Of a stretch of DNA of 64,000 bases, positions 46,601 through 56,694 are shown piece after piece (position 1 is the first letter of the stretch; each line of letters starts with the position of its first letter). A model generated the notes under the pieces. It saw nothing but the letters and a program-made list of their open reading frames with translations, did not search any database and was not told the DNA's origin. The position numbers were made by a program, and so were the translations under genes. Source of the stretch: Heterotrichella gracilis. Its lineage: Eukaryota; Sar; Xanthophyceae; Tribonematales; Xanthonemataceae. Where the stretch lies: the NCBI GenBank assembly GCA_032358255.1, contig JAULBX010028493.1, forward strand, positions 62,001 to 126,000, given 5' to 3'.

Positions 46601-47970
46601 GCTCATGACCTCCCCTGACCTGGTGCGCCAGTTTGACCCCTTGAAAGCGGCAGCGGAGGGCAGGCCGGTGATGTTCACAGGTGAGGGGCGATGCGCTGAG
46701 GTTTTTCAGGATAAATTCACAAGTCTTTTCAATGCGTCCACGAGTATAATACTGGAGTTTCGAGTGTGCGCCTGAATACCGGTAGACTGCGGGGTTTGGG
46801 GAGATGCAAACACACCTGACAACTGACATGGACTCAATTACGCAAGTGTATTTCTGATTTGTGCTTGAAACCGCACCCTTATTTAGAAATATGTTGTTTA
46901 CAGAGAGCACACTCCTGCAACTATTCATATATCATGTCCTATATTGTTACAGTATTTGCGAATAACAGTGTTACAATCTTCCTCCCAAGTAAGACTTCCG
47001 GCATGCCAGCGTGGTGAAGTATACGATTGTTGAAATAAGCAACTAGTGCCTCCACCATTCCTCCCCCTCCTCTGCCAGGCGAGATGGTTTTCCCCTGGAT
47101 GTTTGACGACTTTGCCGAGCTGCACCCCTTCAAGGAGGTGGCAAACCTGCTGGCCGCCAAGGAGGACTGGCCCGAGCTGTACCGCACAGAGGTGCTATGC
47201 AACAACACGGTGCCGGTGGTGGCGGCCACGTACCTGGAGGTGAGGGGTTGGGATCAGGTTTTGGCTTTAGGGTTTTTGGAATGTACGTGGAGGTGAGAGG
47301 TGCTGCGCAACAGTAAGGCTGTTCGGTGACGTACCTGGAGATGAGGGGTGGGGATTAGGGTTTGGTTTTAGGGTTTTGAAATGTACGTTTAGGTGAGAGA
47401 GGTGCTGCGCAACAACACTTTGCCGGTTGTGGCGGCGACGTACCTGGAGGTGAGGGGCGGGGGTGATAGGGTTGGGACTACAGGGTCTGGGATTTAGGAT
47501 TTGGCAAGGTACTTGGATGGGAGGAGCTGGGGCGACGGTCTTGCAACTTACCTGGAGGATCCTTCCCGTGCCCCCGGTCGGACTGCCTTTTTCAATCTTT
47601 GAATGTTCCTGACGTGCACTCCAGCAATGCAGCCAGTTTATCAGCCAGACTTGCACCTGCGGTGCCAAGCAGGTTGGCCCTGGATTACACCGCTTGCTGC
47701 TCATCGAGCAGTAGTCAACTGAATTGTCTTGTAATAGTGCATCTTATGTCGCAGCACCCAAAGGTCCCCAGCAAAGCCTGAAAATGTGCGACCTTGCCTG
47801 CGCAGGACATGTACGTTGACTACGACATGGCGCAGCAGACAGCGGAGAAGGTGCGGGGCATGCGGCAGTGGATCACCAACGAGTACATGCACTCGGGCAT
47901 ACGGGACGACGGCCAGCGAATCTTCGACACGCTGCTCAATATGGTGCGCGGGGGGATGCCATGGAAGTGA
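43696..47970 (+). CDS. Prolyl aminopeptidase-like alpha/beta hydrolase (S33 family), 8 exons
   Basis: Exons 43696-44089, 44490-44673, 44977-45128, 45494-45719, 46095-46209, 46500-46680, 47079-47239 and 47806-47970 give 525 residues in phase throughout. Hallmarks: LQGGPGFESPR (oxyanion region), VLLMDQRGTGLS, then the nucleophile elbow LLGQSFGGFC (Ser about 228), the GGIPPG loop, and near the end NEYMHSGIRDDGQRIFD with the likely catalytic His. The DQRGTG and GGPG motifs are diagnostic of proline iminopeptidases, which remove N-terminal Pro from peptides; this larger form resembles the plant/fungal and actinobacterial subgroup. ATG 43696 precedes a Thr/Arg-rich stretch that could target an organelle; ATG 43831 (MKRHKPEAS) is an alternative giving a cytosolic enzyme. 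A TGTAA polyadenylation-like word lies about 90 nt after the stop. Confidence 0.94.
47189..47500 (+). repeat. Tandem repeat of about 105 bp spanning exon 7 end and donor
   Basis: Units begin at 47189 (the real exon end), 47297 and 47399, each starting GAGGTGCT(A/G)(T/C)GCAACA and containing GTACCTGGAG(G/A)TGAGG and a TTTAGGG-like word. The third copy keeps ACGTACCTGGAGGTGAGG, an intact donor, but no acceptor precedes either copy. Confidence 0.85.
47617..47683 (-). mobile_element. Second LINE 3'-end relic, in intron 7 of the aminopeptidase gene
   Basis: Aligns without gaps to 42334-42400 of the GGT-intron relic, about 50 of 67 positions identical by hand count, and keeps the WHRRCKSG-stop ending on the minus strand. 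Same antisense orientation relative to its host gene. Confidence 0.7.
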
Positions 47971-48972
47971 GGGCGGCTGCAAGCAGCTTCAATGGAGGCA
48001 GGCAAACAGTTGCTGTTGGCAATATGTGGCATTCAAATTGCAGAACAACATCTTATTGCCTTGTAATGTTTGACACGTGCTTTGGTAGGACACCAGTACA
48101 CCTGTACTGCTATCCAAAATACTTGAGCGCCACCGTGCAGACGCCATTGCAAGGTCCTGATTTGCTACTAGCTCCATCACTGGCTTCTGCAAGTGCTGTT
48201 GCCTGGCGTGGTGTTGACAGTAACTGATGAAGTCAGAATCCCCAAGCAACTTGAAGGCATTAGTTGGAAGTATTTTACTGTAACGTGCCCTGTAGCATGT
48301 CAATTATCGTTTACGCATGAATCTGTTCTGATGGTTGACAAGATTGGATGTTCCAACAGAAGTTCTCAATTCTGGTAAATGATGACATTGTGGACCCCGC
48401 GCAGCTTGGGTGACTGCAAATTTAGCGCTATCCATATGGCATGGGCCATCGCATGTCACATGGTACACTTTCAATGTTTGTAAACTTTAATGAAATGCTA
48501 TCTGCAGACCTTGACATGAATATTGTAATTATTAACAATAAATTAATCTGACCTCCAAGTTGGATTCATAGAATTCCTATCAGACCAAGGTGCAAGGTCA
48601 ATTTGCAGGAAAAGAGCCTCCTGAGGACAAAACGTTCTTGTAAGTGGTAACCAGTGATTGCCAGGTCTGACAAACCTTCCTATAGGCGTATTCAATGTAA
48701 CTTACTGAGTTATAACCGCGGCGATCCATGGATTGCGCGTTGCAACGAGTGCTACTCTCTAGGTCATTTGACCTCGCTGCTAACTAAGCTGAGCTTCAAG
48801 CTTAGTAAGCTAAAGAATTCCTATCAAAGGTAAAATAAATTCAAAGTTCAACTAATCAATATTATTAAGCCACTCGCTACCATGACTGTGCTTGCGCGGC
48901 ACACCTGGCATCATTGAGCGGCTCAGTGCCTCAATCAGAGGCTGGACAATGTCATCATCAAATCGCATGTCA
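47971..48972. other. Convergent intergenic region
   Basis: 3' ends of the aminopeptidase (+) and GDSL hydrolase (-). AT-rich from 48480. Around 48781-48816 a CTAAGCTGAGC / GCTTAGTAAGC fold-back is present. No gene. Confidence 0.5.
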
Positions 48973-51900
48973 TCACGAATCCCAGTTCAACAACACCTTC
49001 TCATACACATCCTCAATCTCTCCATCCTCGTCAACATCTTCCCCTGCTAGCTCCACTTCTTCGCCATCCATCCCCCCCTGCTCTTCAAGCAGCATGCTAC
49101 CTTTAGCTACATTGCTGTGGTCACGCAACACGCCATGCTGGTGGTCCAGACCTGCAGTGCAGCCATCACAGGGCAGCATCTATCCCCAATAATGTACAAT
49201 ATACTGCCCAGGTTGTACAACAAGATTGTTTGCGGCGCCTGTCACAACCCCTTGCAACCATCAATACAGGATGTCAAAGAAGAAGAGAAGGGCGAGCCCC
49301 CCTCCACGAGGTCCAATGCCCTATCAGGTACTATCCCTAAGGAAGAGGAGTTGGCAAGGATGAGAGCTCTGTAGTATGCAGGATGAAATCAATAATGCAA
49401 ATGCCAAGCCTGGAGAACCCACACCCACCTGGTGCCGGTTGCGCCTCAGCAGCCATGCCATCCGGTCTGAATGCGTGGCTGGTGGCCTGCCGCCAGATTT
49501 GCCAGGGGTCCCAAATGCCGCCGCTGCCCCAGGCAGAGTTAGCGCCTGCCTGCATGGCCCCCCAAGGCCCTGGCGCAGGTGCAGGTGCTGCATCAGGATG
49601 TGGTGTGTGCAGCTGGGGTGCTTGGGAGGGGATGCTCTCGGGTCCAGAGTACCCTGCAATGGATGGAGGTGATCTCGGTGAAAAAAACAGCTGGAAACTG
49701 CAATAACCTGGTCAGGAAAGCAATGCGCCTGCGTTCCGCATTATGTGCATTGTAAAACTGTGTCTATTTCCTGTTTCAGAATGTTAGAAATTCATATATG
49801 TGACTGTCCACATGTGCCATGCACGCTCACCTCCAGGAGTACGATGGCCGTAGGAATTGGGAGGCATGGCATCATGGGGAATGGGGCCTCCCTGTGCTGG
49901 TAGTGGGGGCTCTGGAGATGGCGGGCGGGGTGGAAAATTGAGCGTGTGTTTGGGTGGTGGTGGCGGTGGTGGCCATGATGGTGGCGGTGGTGGTGGCGGC
50001 GGAGGTGGTGGTGGCGGTGGTGGGGGTGATTGTGGTGATGGTGGTTTTGGTGATGGCGGTGTTGGTGTTGGTGAAGGGGGTGACGATAGTTTTGGTGAAG
50101 GGGGTGGTGGCCGCCGTGATGGTGGTGGTGGGAACATAGGTGGTGGTGGTAGTGGTGGTGGTGGTGATCGTGGTAGTGGCGATTTCGGTGATGGTGGTGG
50201 TGGCAGTGGTGGCACAGGTGGTGGTGTGGCTAGTGGTTGCGGTGGGGGCCTTGGGTTTGCGGTAGGTGGCATGGGAAAGTGGTCCACAATCGCTTCAGGC
50301 TGAGAGGGTGCCGCCGCAGGATGGGACCCCAGCGCTGGGGGCCCTTCAAATGCTGGAGATTGCGCTGGCATTGAAGGTGGGGAAGGGTGCTTGGGATGGC
50401 TGCCACCGGGTGATTGCCAGAGACCTGTGTTGTTGCCGACTGCAGCTGGCAGTGGAGAAAAGGGGCTGGGTGGAAATGGAGATTGTGTGGGTAATGCTCG
50501 CGGCCTGGGTGGGGGGGTGCGCGTGAGTGGTTCGCCAAAGGATGGTGCAGCAAGTGGGGGTGCGACGCCAGGGGAAGGTGTTTTTGGAGGTGGAGTGGGG
50601 AAGCCTGCCAGTAGGTTAGAGCATGATAGTGGGAGCTGGGGAAGGGTTGCCTTCAGCTCAGGCAGCAGGCAGTCGAGGAGTGCCGCCACGCCGCGTGCTG
50701 TTGGGTGCAGGTAGATGTCGTTGTCGAAGAAGTGTGGGAGCTGGTAGACCAGTTTGTCCTGATGAGAGGCACCTTTTGGATTAGGGTGTAGGGTTCACGA
50801 GTGGGGTTGATTCACAGGCAGGCACCACAATGTGCGGCATAGACCCTAGTGCTGCATGACACATACACTGTAAGTGTCAGGGCTATGATAGCATTGGGCG
50901 CAAAATCACGTGAACACAGTTGAATTTGTGTATGATCTCCAGCCTGCCACGACTCGCAGCAGCCGTAATTGCAAATGTAAGTGGGCCCTATTGTTGCCTT
51001 GAAGGACATAGGCCATGACACCCTAAACCCTAAACCCTAAACCCACCTCATTCAAGGTGGTGAGGTATGACTGGCAATTGACAAAGGTGTATCCCCCCAT
51101 GGTGGCATTGCCATATAGCCATCCATTAATCTGACGGATCACAGGAGTGAACCTACAAAATAAAAATTTCATTGAGGTGTGGCGTAGGCTTTGCGAATGC
51201 AGCATGCAGCACGATGAACCACTATTGGTAATCTGAGACAGGGTGACACCGCACCGCACTGTGCAGGTATTGTTATGCTTTTGAAACATTATGATTTTAT
51301 ATGTTAGCTGTCGGCCATGCGGGCCCGAGAGGTCCTTGCTCCTTCAGAAAACAGACAGCTGAATGAGGTAGACAAAAAATAAAATAATAGATAGTAATTA
51401 GGTAGTATCAGGGGGACTAGGATAGTCCTATTCTAGTCCCCCTGGTAGTATCACAGGTACCTGCTCCTTGATATGTTGTCCTTCCAATCTGTGGACCCCC
51501 TGGGAAGCAGGCCCATCACAAACACCTGGCTGCTAGGGCTGATCCGCCTCATGGTGGCCACAGTGCGCAGGATGCGGGAGGTGACTGACCCAGCCCAACC
51601 CAGTGTATCCCAAGTCTGAAGGCAACAACAGGACGTCATTTGTTAGGAAGAAGAAAGAGTGCGAGAATCAGCGCCAGAGGTTGGTATGTACTTGCAGGTC
51701 CCTAAACCCTGTAACAACAACCCTGAGCAATGGTTGCCTGCGCGTACCCTCTGTATGTGTCGGATGTTGTTGGTGCCTGCCAGCAGCACCACCGTGCGGG
51801 GCGCCAGCCCTGGCAACAGCCCCCCGTTCTCTACCTGCCATTGGATGTTGTCAACTGTGCTGCCTGTGCCATAAGCAACAGCAACATTGCAGTGGTTAGG

Positions 51901-52746
51901 GACATGACGGTGGAGAGGAGAGCAACGCCCTGCTTTGAGCTAAATCGTCATCCTTAACCAATGCACCTGTTTATTTCTTTCCAGCTTTTTTGGTGCACGG
52001 TGGGCAGTTTGATGTCATTGGTCACCACATATAATCCCAGATGCGCTGCCCGCCACGGCTGCCCATCAGGGCTTGGTCTCGCAGGGGCATATGTTGCCTA
52101 TCGCACTAGCACATAGTGCTCCGACCACTACACATGGACTGTGTTGCTGCTGAATTTCAGCACACCTGCCTCTAAGGACCCACTCCACACTCACCTGCTG
52201 CTGCAAAATCTAAAACTCCTTGCGTCGATTGGTCCGCAAGGCATTTGCGGTACGCTTGTGGAACACCAGCTGTGAAGTTTGGCGACACAGTTCCATTGGG
52301 AAGTGTGGTTGGCACGCCAATCAAGGTCCCTCTCAACTGCTCCAGTATGGAGTCGCCATACAGGACCACATCTGGCCTCTGTTTGGCACACAAATGGTTA
52401 AGTAAGCACTGTTCAATTTTTTTTTGGGTGACTGTTCTGCAGCTAGGGTATTGAACCTAGGGTGGGCAGCACTGTCTTGGCATAGCTCATTCAGCAAATA
52501 CAGGTGGAAAAAATGGGATCATGCTTTTCTCACCTGTTGTTTGGCAATGTACTCCTTCTCAATTCCCTGATACTCTCCCAGCAAGTTGTACCACCAGTCG
52601 TGCGGGAACGGCTTGCCCCAGCCCGTCAGTGACTGTGGTACTGCTGGCGGGACATTTATCTGACTGTCAACGCTGGGTAGGAGAAGTGGGATGAAGATAA
52701 TGCAACAGGTGAAATAAATGACGGATAGGGAATGTATCCGGTGCAT
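48973..52746 (-). CDS. Secreted GDSL/SGNH hydrolase with long proline-rich and acidic C-terminus, 8 exons
   Basis: Exons 52746-52534, 52378-52195, 51863-51748, 51615-51461, 51152-51047, 50758-49831, 49653-49429 and 49151-48973, in phase, about 701 residues. An N-terminal signal peptide (YFTCCIIFIPLLLPSVDS) is followed by VVLYGDSILEQL (nucleophile Ser about 81), DFAAAGGSTVDNIQW, VVLLAGTNN and VFVMGLLPRGS, and the final block DNDIYLHPT. In this block D and H are three residues apart, not the usual two. The hydrolase domain ends near residue 290. After it come about 200 residues of SPPPP/PPPP-type repeats resembling volvocine pherophorin or extensin rods, then a linker and an acidic tail (GEEVELAGEDVDEDGEIED). 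An extracellular matrix esterase is likely. If the intron at 49830 is retained the protein stops at 49784. Confidence 0.88.
51021..51044. repeat. Telomere-type array abutting donor of GDSL intron 5
   Basis: Three and a half CCCTAAA units on plus. On the transcript the intron opens GTGGGTTTAGGGTTTAGGG. The acceptor end of the same intron has decayed complementary words (plus 50780-50796, ATTAGGGTGTAGGGTTC). Confidence 0.92.
51401..51453. mobile_element. 33-bp palindrome flanked by 10-bp direct repeats
   Basis: GGTAGTATCA occurs at 51401-51410 and 51444-51453. Between them GGGGGACTAGGATA and TATTCTAGTCCCCC fold with 13-14 pairs around a 4-nt loop. The layout is that of a tiny non-autonomous insertion with a target-site duplication. 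It sits in intron 4 of the GDSL gene, 7 nt from the donor on the transcript. Confidence 0.7.
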
Positions 52747-54145
52747 TGCACCAGGAAAAGCCTGCAGGCTGACCAAGGCGGGGGTTTCTCCTGCAACAAA
52801 CAGAGTGACAGAAATGGAGGAACAGGTCCACGACAGAAATGGAGGAACAGACAGATGCCAGAACTTCGTTGTAAAACTTGAGTTGCTTCAGGGTGTGCTG
52901 AAGGTGCACCGCAGGGTGCTGACTTTTGACTTGGCTTGGCTAGTCAATGCACGGTTGGCCATGGTGGGTGCAAGCACGAACTTACGGCCCATCCACACAA
53001 GATAACGGAGAAGACGGATGCAAATTCGTTTATCAGCATAAGAGATCCCCTGATTACGTAGTCTTCCAGTCAAGCCTTGAATTACTGGCCGAAACATGTA
53101 AAACGCAAGTGTGCATGCCAGTACATGCCCGAACTCTTGACGCACGTAACCCGCCAACATGGGCGGACTAAAAAGGACCTAATTTGATCACTAAATCCTC
53201 TAACAAGCAATCAGTTTATGGCTTGAAACTGGGTATCACTGCGTCGTGGTGGGCAATGTTGACAGTGCCCACTTCTAGCACCCATATTGCCATCGCCCAC
53301 CACCGTACAGCTACGTGTGAGTAGCCAACACCAACCCGCAAGTGAACAACCTAAGCAGCAAAAGAAGCTGTATCATTCCTTACTGATTAATCAGTACTTG
53401 GCATCTGCGTATGGCATCAGCAGATCGCCCACAAGTTCGGCACGAGTTACGTTTGACGTTGCATGTTACAAACGTTACGAGCGTGCCTAGAAGGCAAAGC
53501 GCGACAACAACTCACCCACGTCTAGCCGCAGTTGTGCCTATTCGGTGGGTTTCATATCAGCCTAGTTACCTGTGCAACTGGCGCCTTTCAGCACTTCAGT
53601 CTCTGCAAGGGCATTGCTTTCAGCGTTGCATCCTAGCTGCAACGTCTGACCAGTCCAGCAACCTGACGGCCTGTACGTTCCATCGCGGCCTTGGTCTGAC
53701 CCACGGTATAATGCGTGTGTGCGAGCGAGCTGATATCAATACAAAAGGCAGGTGTTGTGCAGGTTGTGCCAAACGCAAACTCTCTATCTTGCATGCCGTC
53801 CCCGCTATGCGCCGCGATAGCCTTCTCTCCCTTGGGTGTGCATGCATATTGTACGTTATCACCCAGTATCACCCACCGGTGATAAGGAAAGCCGCCGTGG
53901 AAGAGAAGTGAATGCACACCATTAAACAGTTCACTGCACTACAAATTGATTGTTGAAATTCGCTTGGGCCAGGCTAGTTTCAGGCAAGCCAACATGGGTT
54001 TCCAGGGATCCTCCCAGAGTAATACGGTATACGGGGCTAGAGGGTACCATTAGTAGACCCACTACAAGGAGCTTCCCGGGCATGACCACTACGCTGCAAC
54101 TCCTTCCTGCATAAGAGTTTTAGCCTCAACTCGTCAAAGGCTATC
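52747..54145. other. Divergent intergenic region
   Basis: Promoters of the GDSL hydrolase (-) and the TIM-barrel gene (+). At 52806-52852 the words GACAGAAATGGAGGAACAG occur twice in tandem (about 29 bp period). Open frames at 53411-53911 and opposite have no support. Confidence 0.45.
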
Positions 54146-56247
54146 ATGCGCCTCAAACTGTACAAGTCCCTCTGGGGCCTGGTAAGCTTGATTATGCTGG
54201 TGGTACCAGAACTAGGAATGCAAAATAAAGGCTGTCTTCACAGCTGTTGCTGTCCGTACTGTCTGACCTAATGGGCCATATGCATGCATAGTGGCACAGC
54301 AGTGGTTGTCAGCTAGCTATTTAGGTAGACTTGCTGTTCAGCCATACAGCCATATTAAAGTCTTAGACATGCAGCGCCAGGCATTGTATCCTGGCACTGG
54401 ATGTTTTTTGTTGATCTAGAGTGTTGCCTGATATCAGGGGAAACCTCCTAGGGTTTGCAAGTGCCGGACCCAACCCGCACCCCAAGTACCCCCTTTTCTG
54501 CCAGGTTACTGAGGATCAGGGAAGGCACGTGGCCACTGATGTTCTACGGGCACTGCGCGGCGAGGGATATGCAGGCATCGAGTGCTCAGTCAGGCTAGCT
54601 TATCAGGTGGCGGCCAATCACAAGGAATTTGTGCCACTGATGAATGTAAGTACGCTTGCCAGAAACCCTGAATATTAATCCTTATACCCTAAACCCAGTT
54701 TTGATTCCCCTGCCCGGTCTGCATTCATGCTCTACAAGTTGTGCTCACTGTGACCTGACAACGGCACCATTGCAGCCCTGGTTTGCATGTTTAGCAGCCA
54801 TGGAGGTCGTAAATGGCAACATGTTCCTGCTTGTTGTGCAGCCAACAACAGAGCATGCATGCTCCAGTGGCTGAAAACACACCTTGTTTCACGACAGGAC
54901 TTGGGACTGGAGTGGATCCCCATCGTGTTTTCCAGCGGCCCATTCTGCGGCTGGAACCCGTTCCTGGATGACACAGCTGTGGCGCATGGCGACTCAGCGG
55001 CCAGTCACTGCGACGCTGTGCGGCGGCAAATGCAGCACGCCCACGAGCTTGGTATCAACAACATTGCGTTCATCAACTCCCACACAGGGCATGACAGCTT
55101 CTCATTAGAGGTGCGCAGGCCTACTCTGCATCATCCACCCCGCATGCAGTTAGGTACTCCTGCTCTCTCATTTATGATGCGATTGTCACCAACTTGGAGC
55201 AAAAAATCCCATGCCACCCTTAAAACTTTTAACCCAAGTCCTAAACATCTTGCGACCATTCATATTTTTAGGTCTTAAAACAGGCTGAGATGATAAAAGT
55301 CATGTGAAGGGCCACTGAATTACGTTCTTGCGTACTTACGGTAACTGTGTGCCCCCCGCAGAAAGCCGTCGACCTGTTTGGCCGCATCCACGACCTCCAA
55401 ACACCCTCCAACGTGCCGATTGTGCACGAAATCCACCGCAGCCGCTACCTTCACTCCCCCTACACCACCACGCCCCTGCTGCGGGCCCTCCCTGACACCC
55501 GGGTGGTGGCTGACTACTCGCACTTCATGTGCGTGTGCGAGGCCATGCCGGATGATGGGCCGATGAACAACGCAATTGCAGCGATCGTGCCCCATGTGGC
55601 GCACATACATGGGCGCATTGGGTATGAGAATGGGCCACAGGTACGACACTTGCAATCATTGAAATCCATTCACAACTACAGTTAGAATAAAAATACAACC
55701 TTAAATAAATCCGTATGTAAATGTGCCACAGTTCTTCAGTTACACACTGCCATATGTAACAAGGAGTGGATAGTCGAAGCCCCAGGTGGTGCATTGCCCA
55801 GCCAATAATCAGGCACAGCAGCAGATGTGTGGAAGCATTTACTGGGGGACGGGATGTCATTGACCCCCCCTCGTGGGCGGAAACCTCATAACCATCAGAT
55901 TCTTTTTGCAACCTTGCTGCAATAGAATGCTGGCTAAAGAGATTTTGCTTGTGGTGCAGGTCAGCGACCCCAGTAGCCTTGAGTGGCTCCCATACTCTGA
56001 TGCCTACCTGTCCTGGTGGAGCGCCATCTGGCGGCACCAGCTGACTGCAGCAGGCAGCAAAAAGGCTGTGCTGGCAGGCATGACTCCGGAGTTTGGGCCA
56101 CCCACGTACCAGCACACGCTGCCGCACAGTGGTGGTCAGGCCACCGCAGATATTGAAGAGTCCAATGCCTGGGTGGCTGGGCGGGCGCAAGATGCGTTGG
56201 ATGCCATTCTTGCGGAGGTCAAGGGAGTTGCCCTCCCTGCGCCGTAG
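54146..56247 (+). CDS. Xylose isomerase-like TIM-barrel sugar (phosphate) isomerase/epimerase, 5 exons
   Basis: Exons 54146-54181, 54505-54645, 54898-55110, 55362-55640 and 55960-56247, all phase 0, give 318 residues. It begins MRLKLYKSLWGL, as do many members of this superfamily, followed by LRGEGYAGIECSVRLA, LGLEWIPIVFSSGPFCGW, ELGINNIAFINSHTGHDSF, VPIVHEIHRSRYLHSP, LPDTRVVADYSHF and VAHIHGRIGYENGPQ. The E, D, H residues in HEIHR, ADYSH and HIHGR are positioned as the divalent-metal ligands. The reaction of this branch is not known to me; family members isomerise or epimerise sugars, or act on inosose or hydroxypyruvate. No targeting peptide. Tandem with tryptophan synthase beta 447 bp downstream. 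Confidence 0.88.
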
Positions 56248-56694
56248 CACCGCTGCCTTTTTGTGTTCTGCATGTGATCAGTGAATGGGACAGGTTGCAG
56301 CCAACTACTGTGTTTTTTGTCCCGCTTTCCCCCCTCCCCGAGTGGTTCGCTTTCCGTGGGGGCTACCGTTTGCCACCCTATTCACGGCTTGGCGTGGCTT
56401 TTCTTTGTTTCTTCTTTCCCTTACTGCAACAAATTAAAAAGGAGCCCTGCCCAGGCAAAGCTCCCTGGCATCAATTTGTTATTTATTTGTTGTGGCGTTA
56501 AATCAATTTAATATTTATAAATTCAATTAATGTCCCTGCCACGTGGCGGGCTGAGCGTGCGCCGCCGTGCCACGCTGGCAGGGACACCACAGCTGCAACC
56601 TCTGCCACGGGCTTTCCAACACCGAAACCGAATACTAATAGCAGCATGCAGACCTTCATCGAGCTGTTCTAGTGCGCATCGTACCCCTGCAACG
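56248..56694. other. Tandem intergenic spacer and TrpB 5' region
   Basis: The tryptophan synthase frame is open upstream to an ATG at 56530, so part of this may be coding. Otherwise 3' flank of the TIM-barrel gene and promoter. Confidence 0.5.

Noticed and set aside
49857-50303. Plus-strand glycine-rich open frame
   Set aside because: It is the antisense of the proline-rich exon of the GDSL hydrolase; GGT/GGC repeats are open in several frames.
53411-53911. Open frame of 166 residues upstream of the TIM-barrel gene
   Set aside because: No domain, splice pattern or composition typical of the coding exons here, and an equally long frame lies on the other strand.
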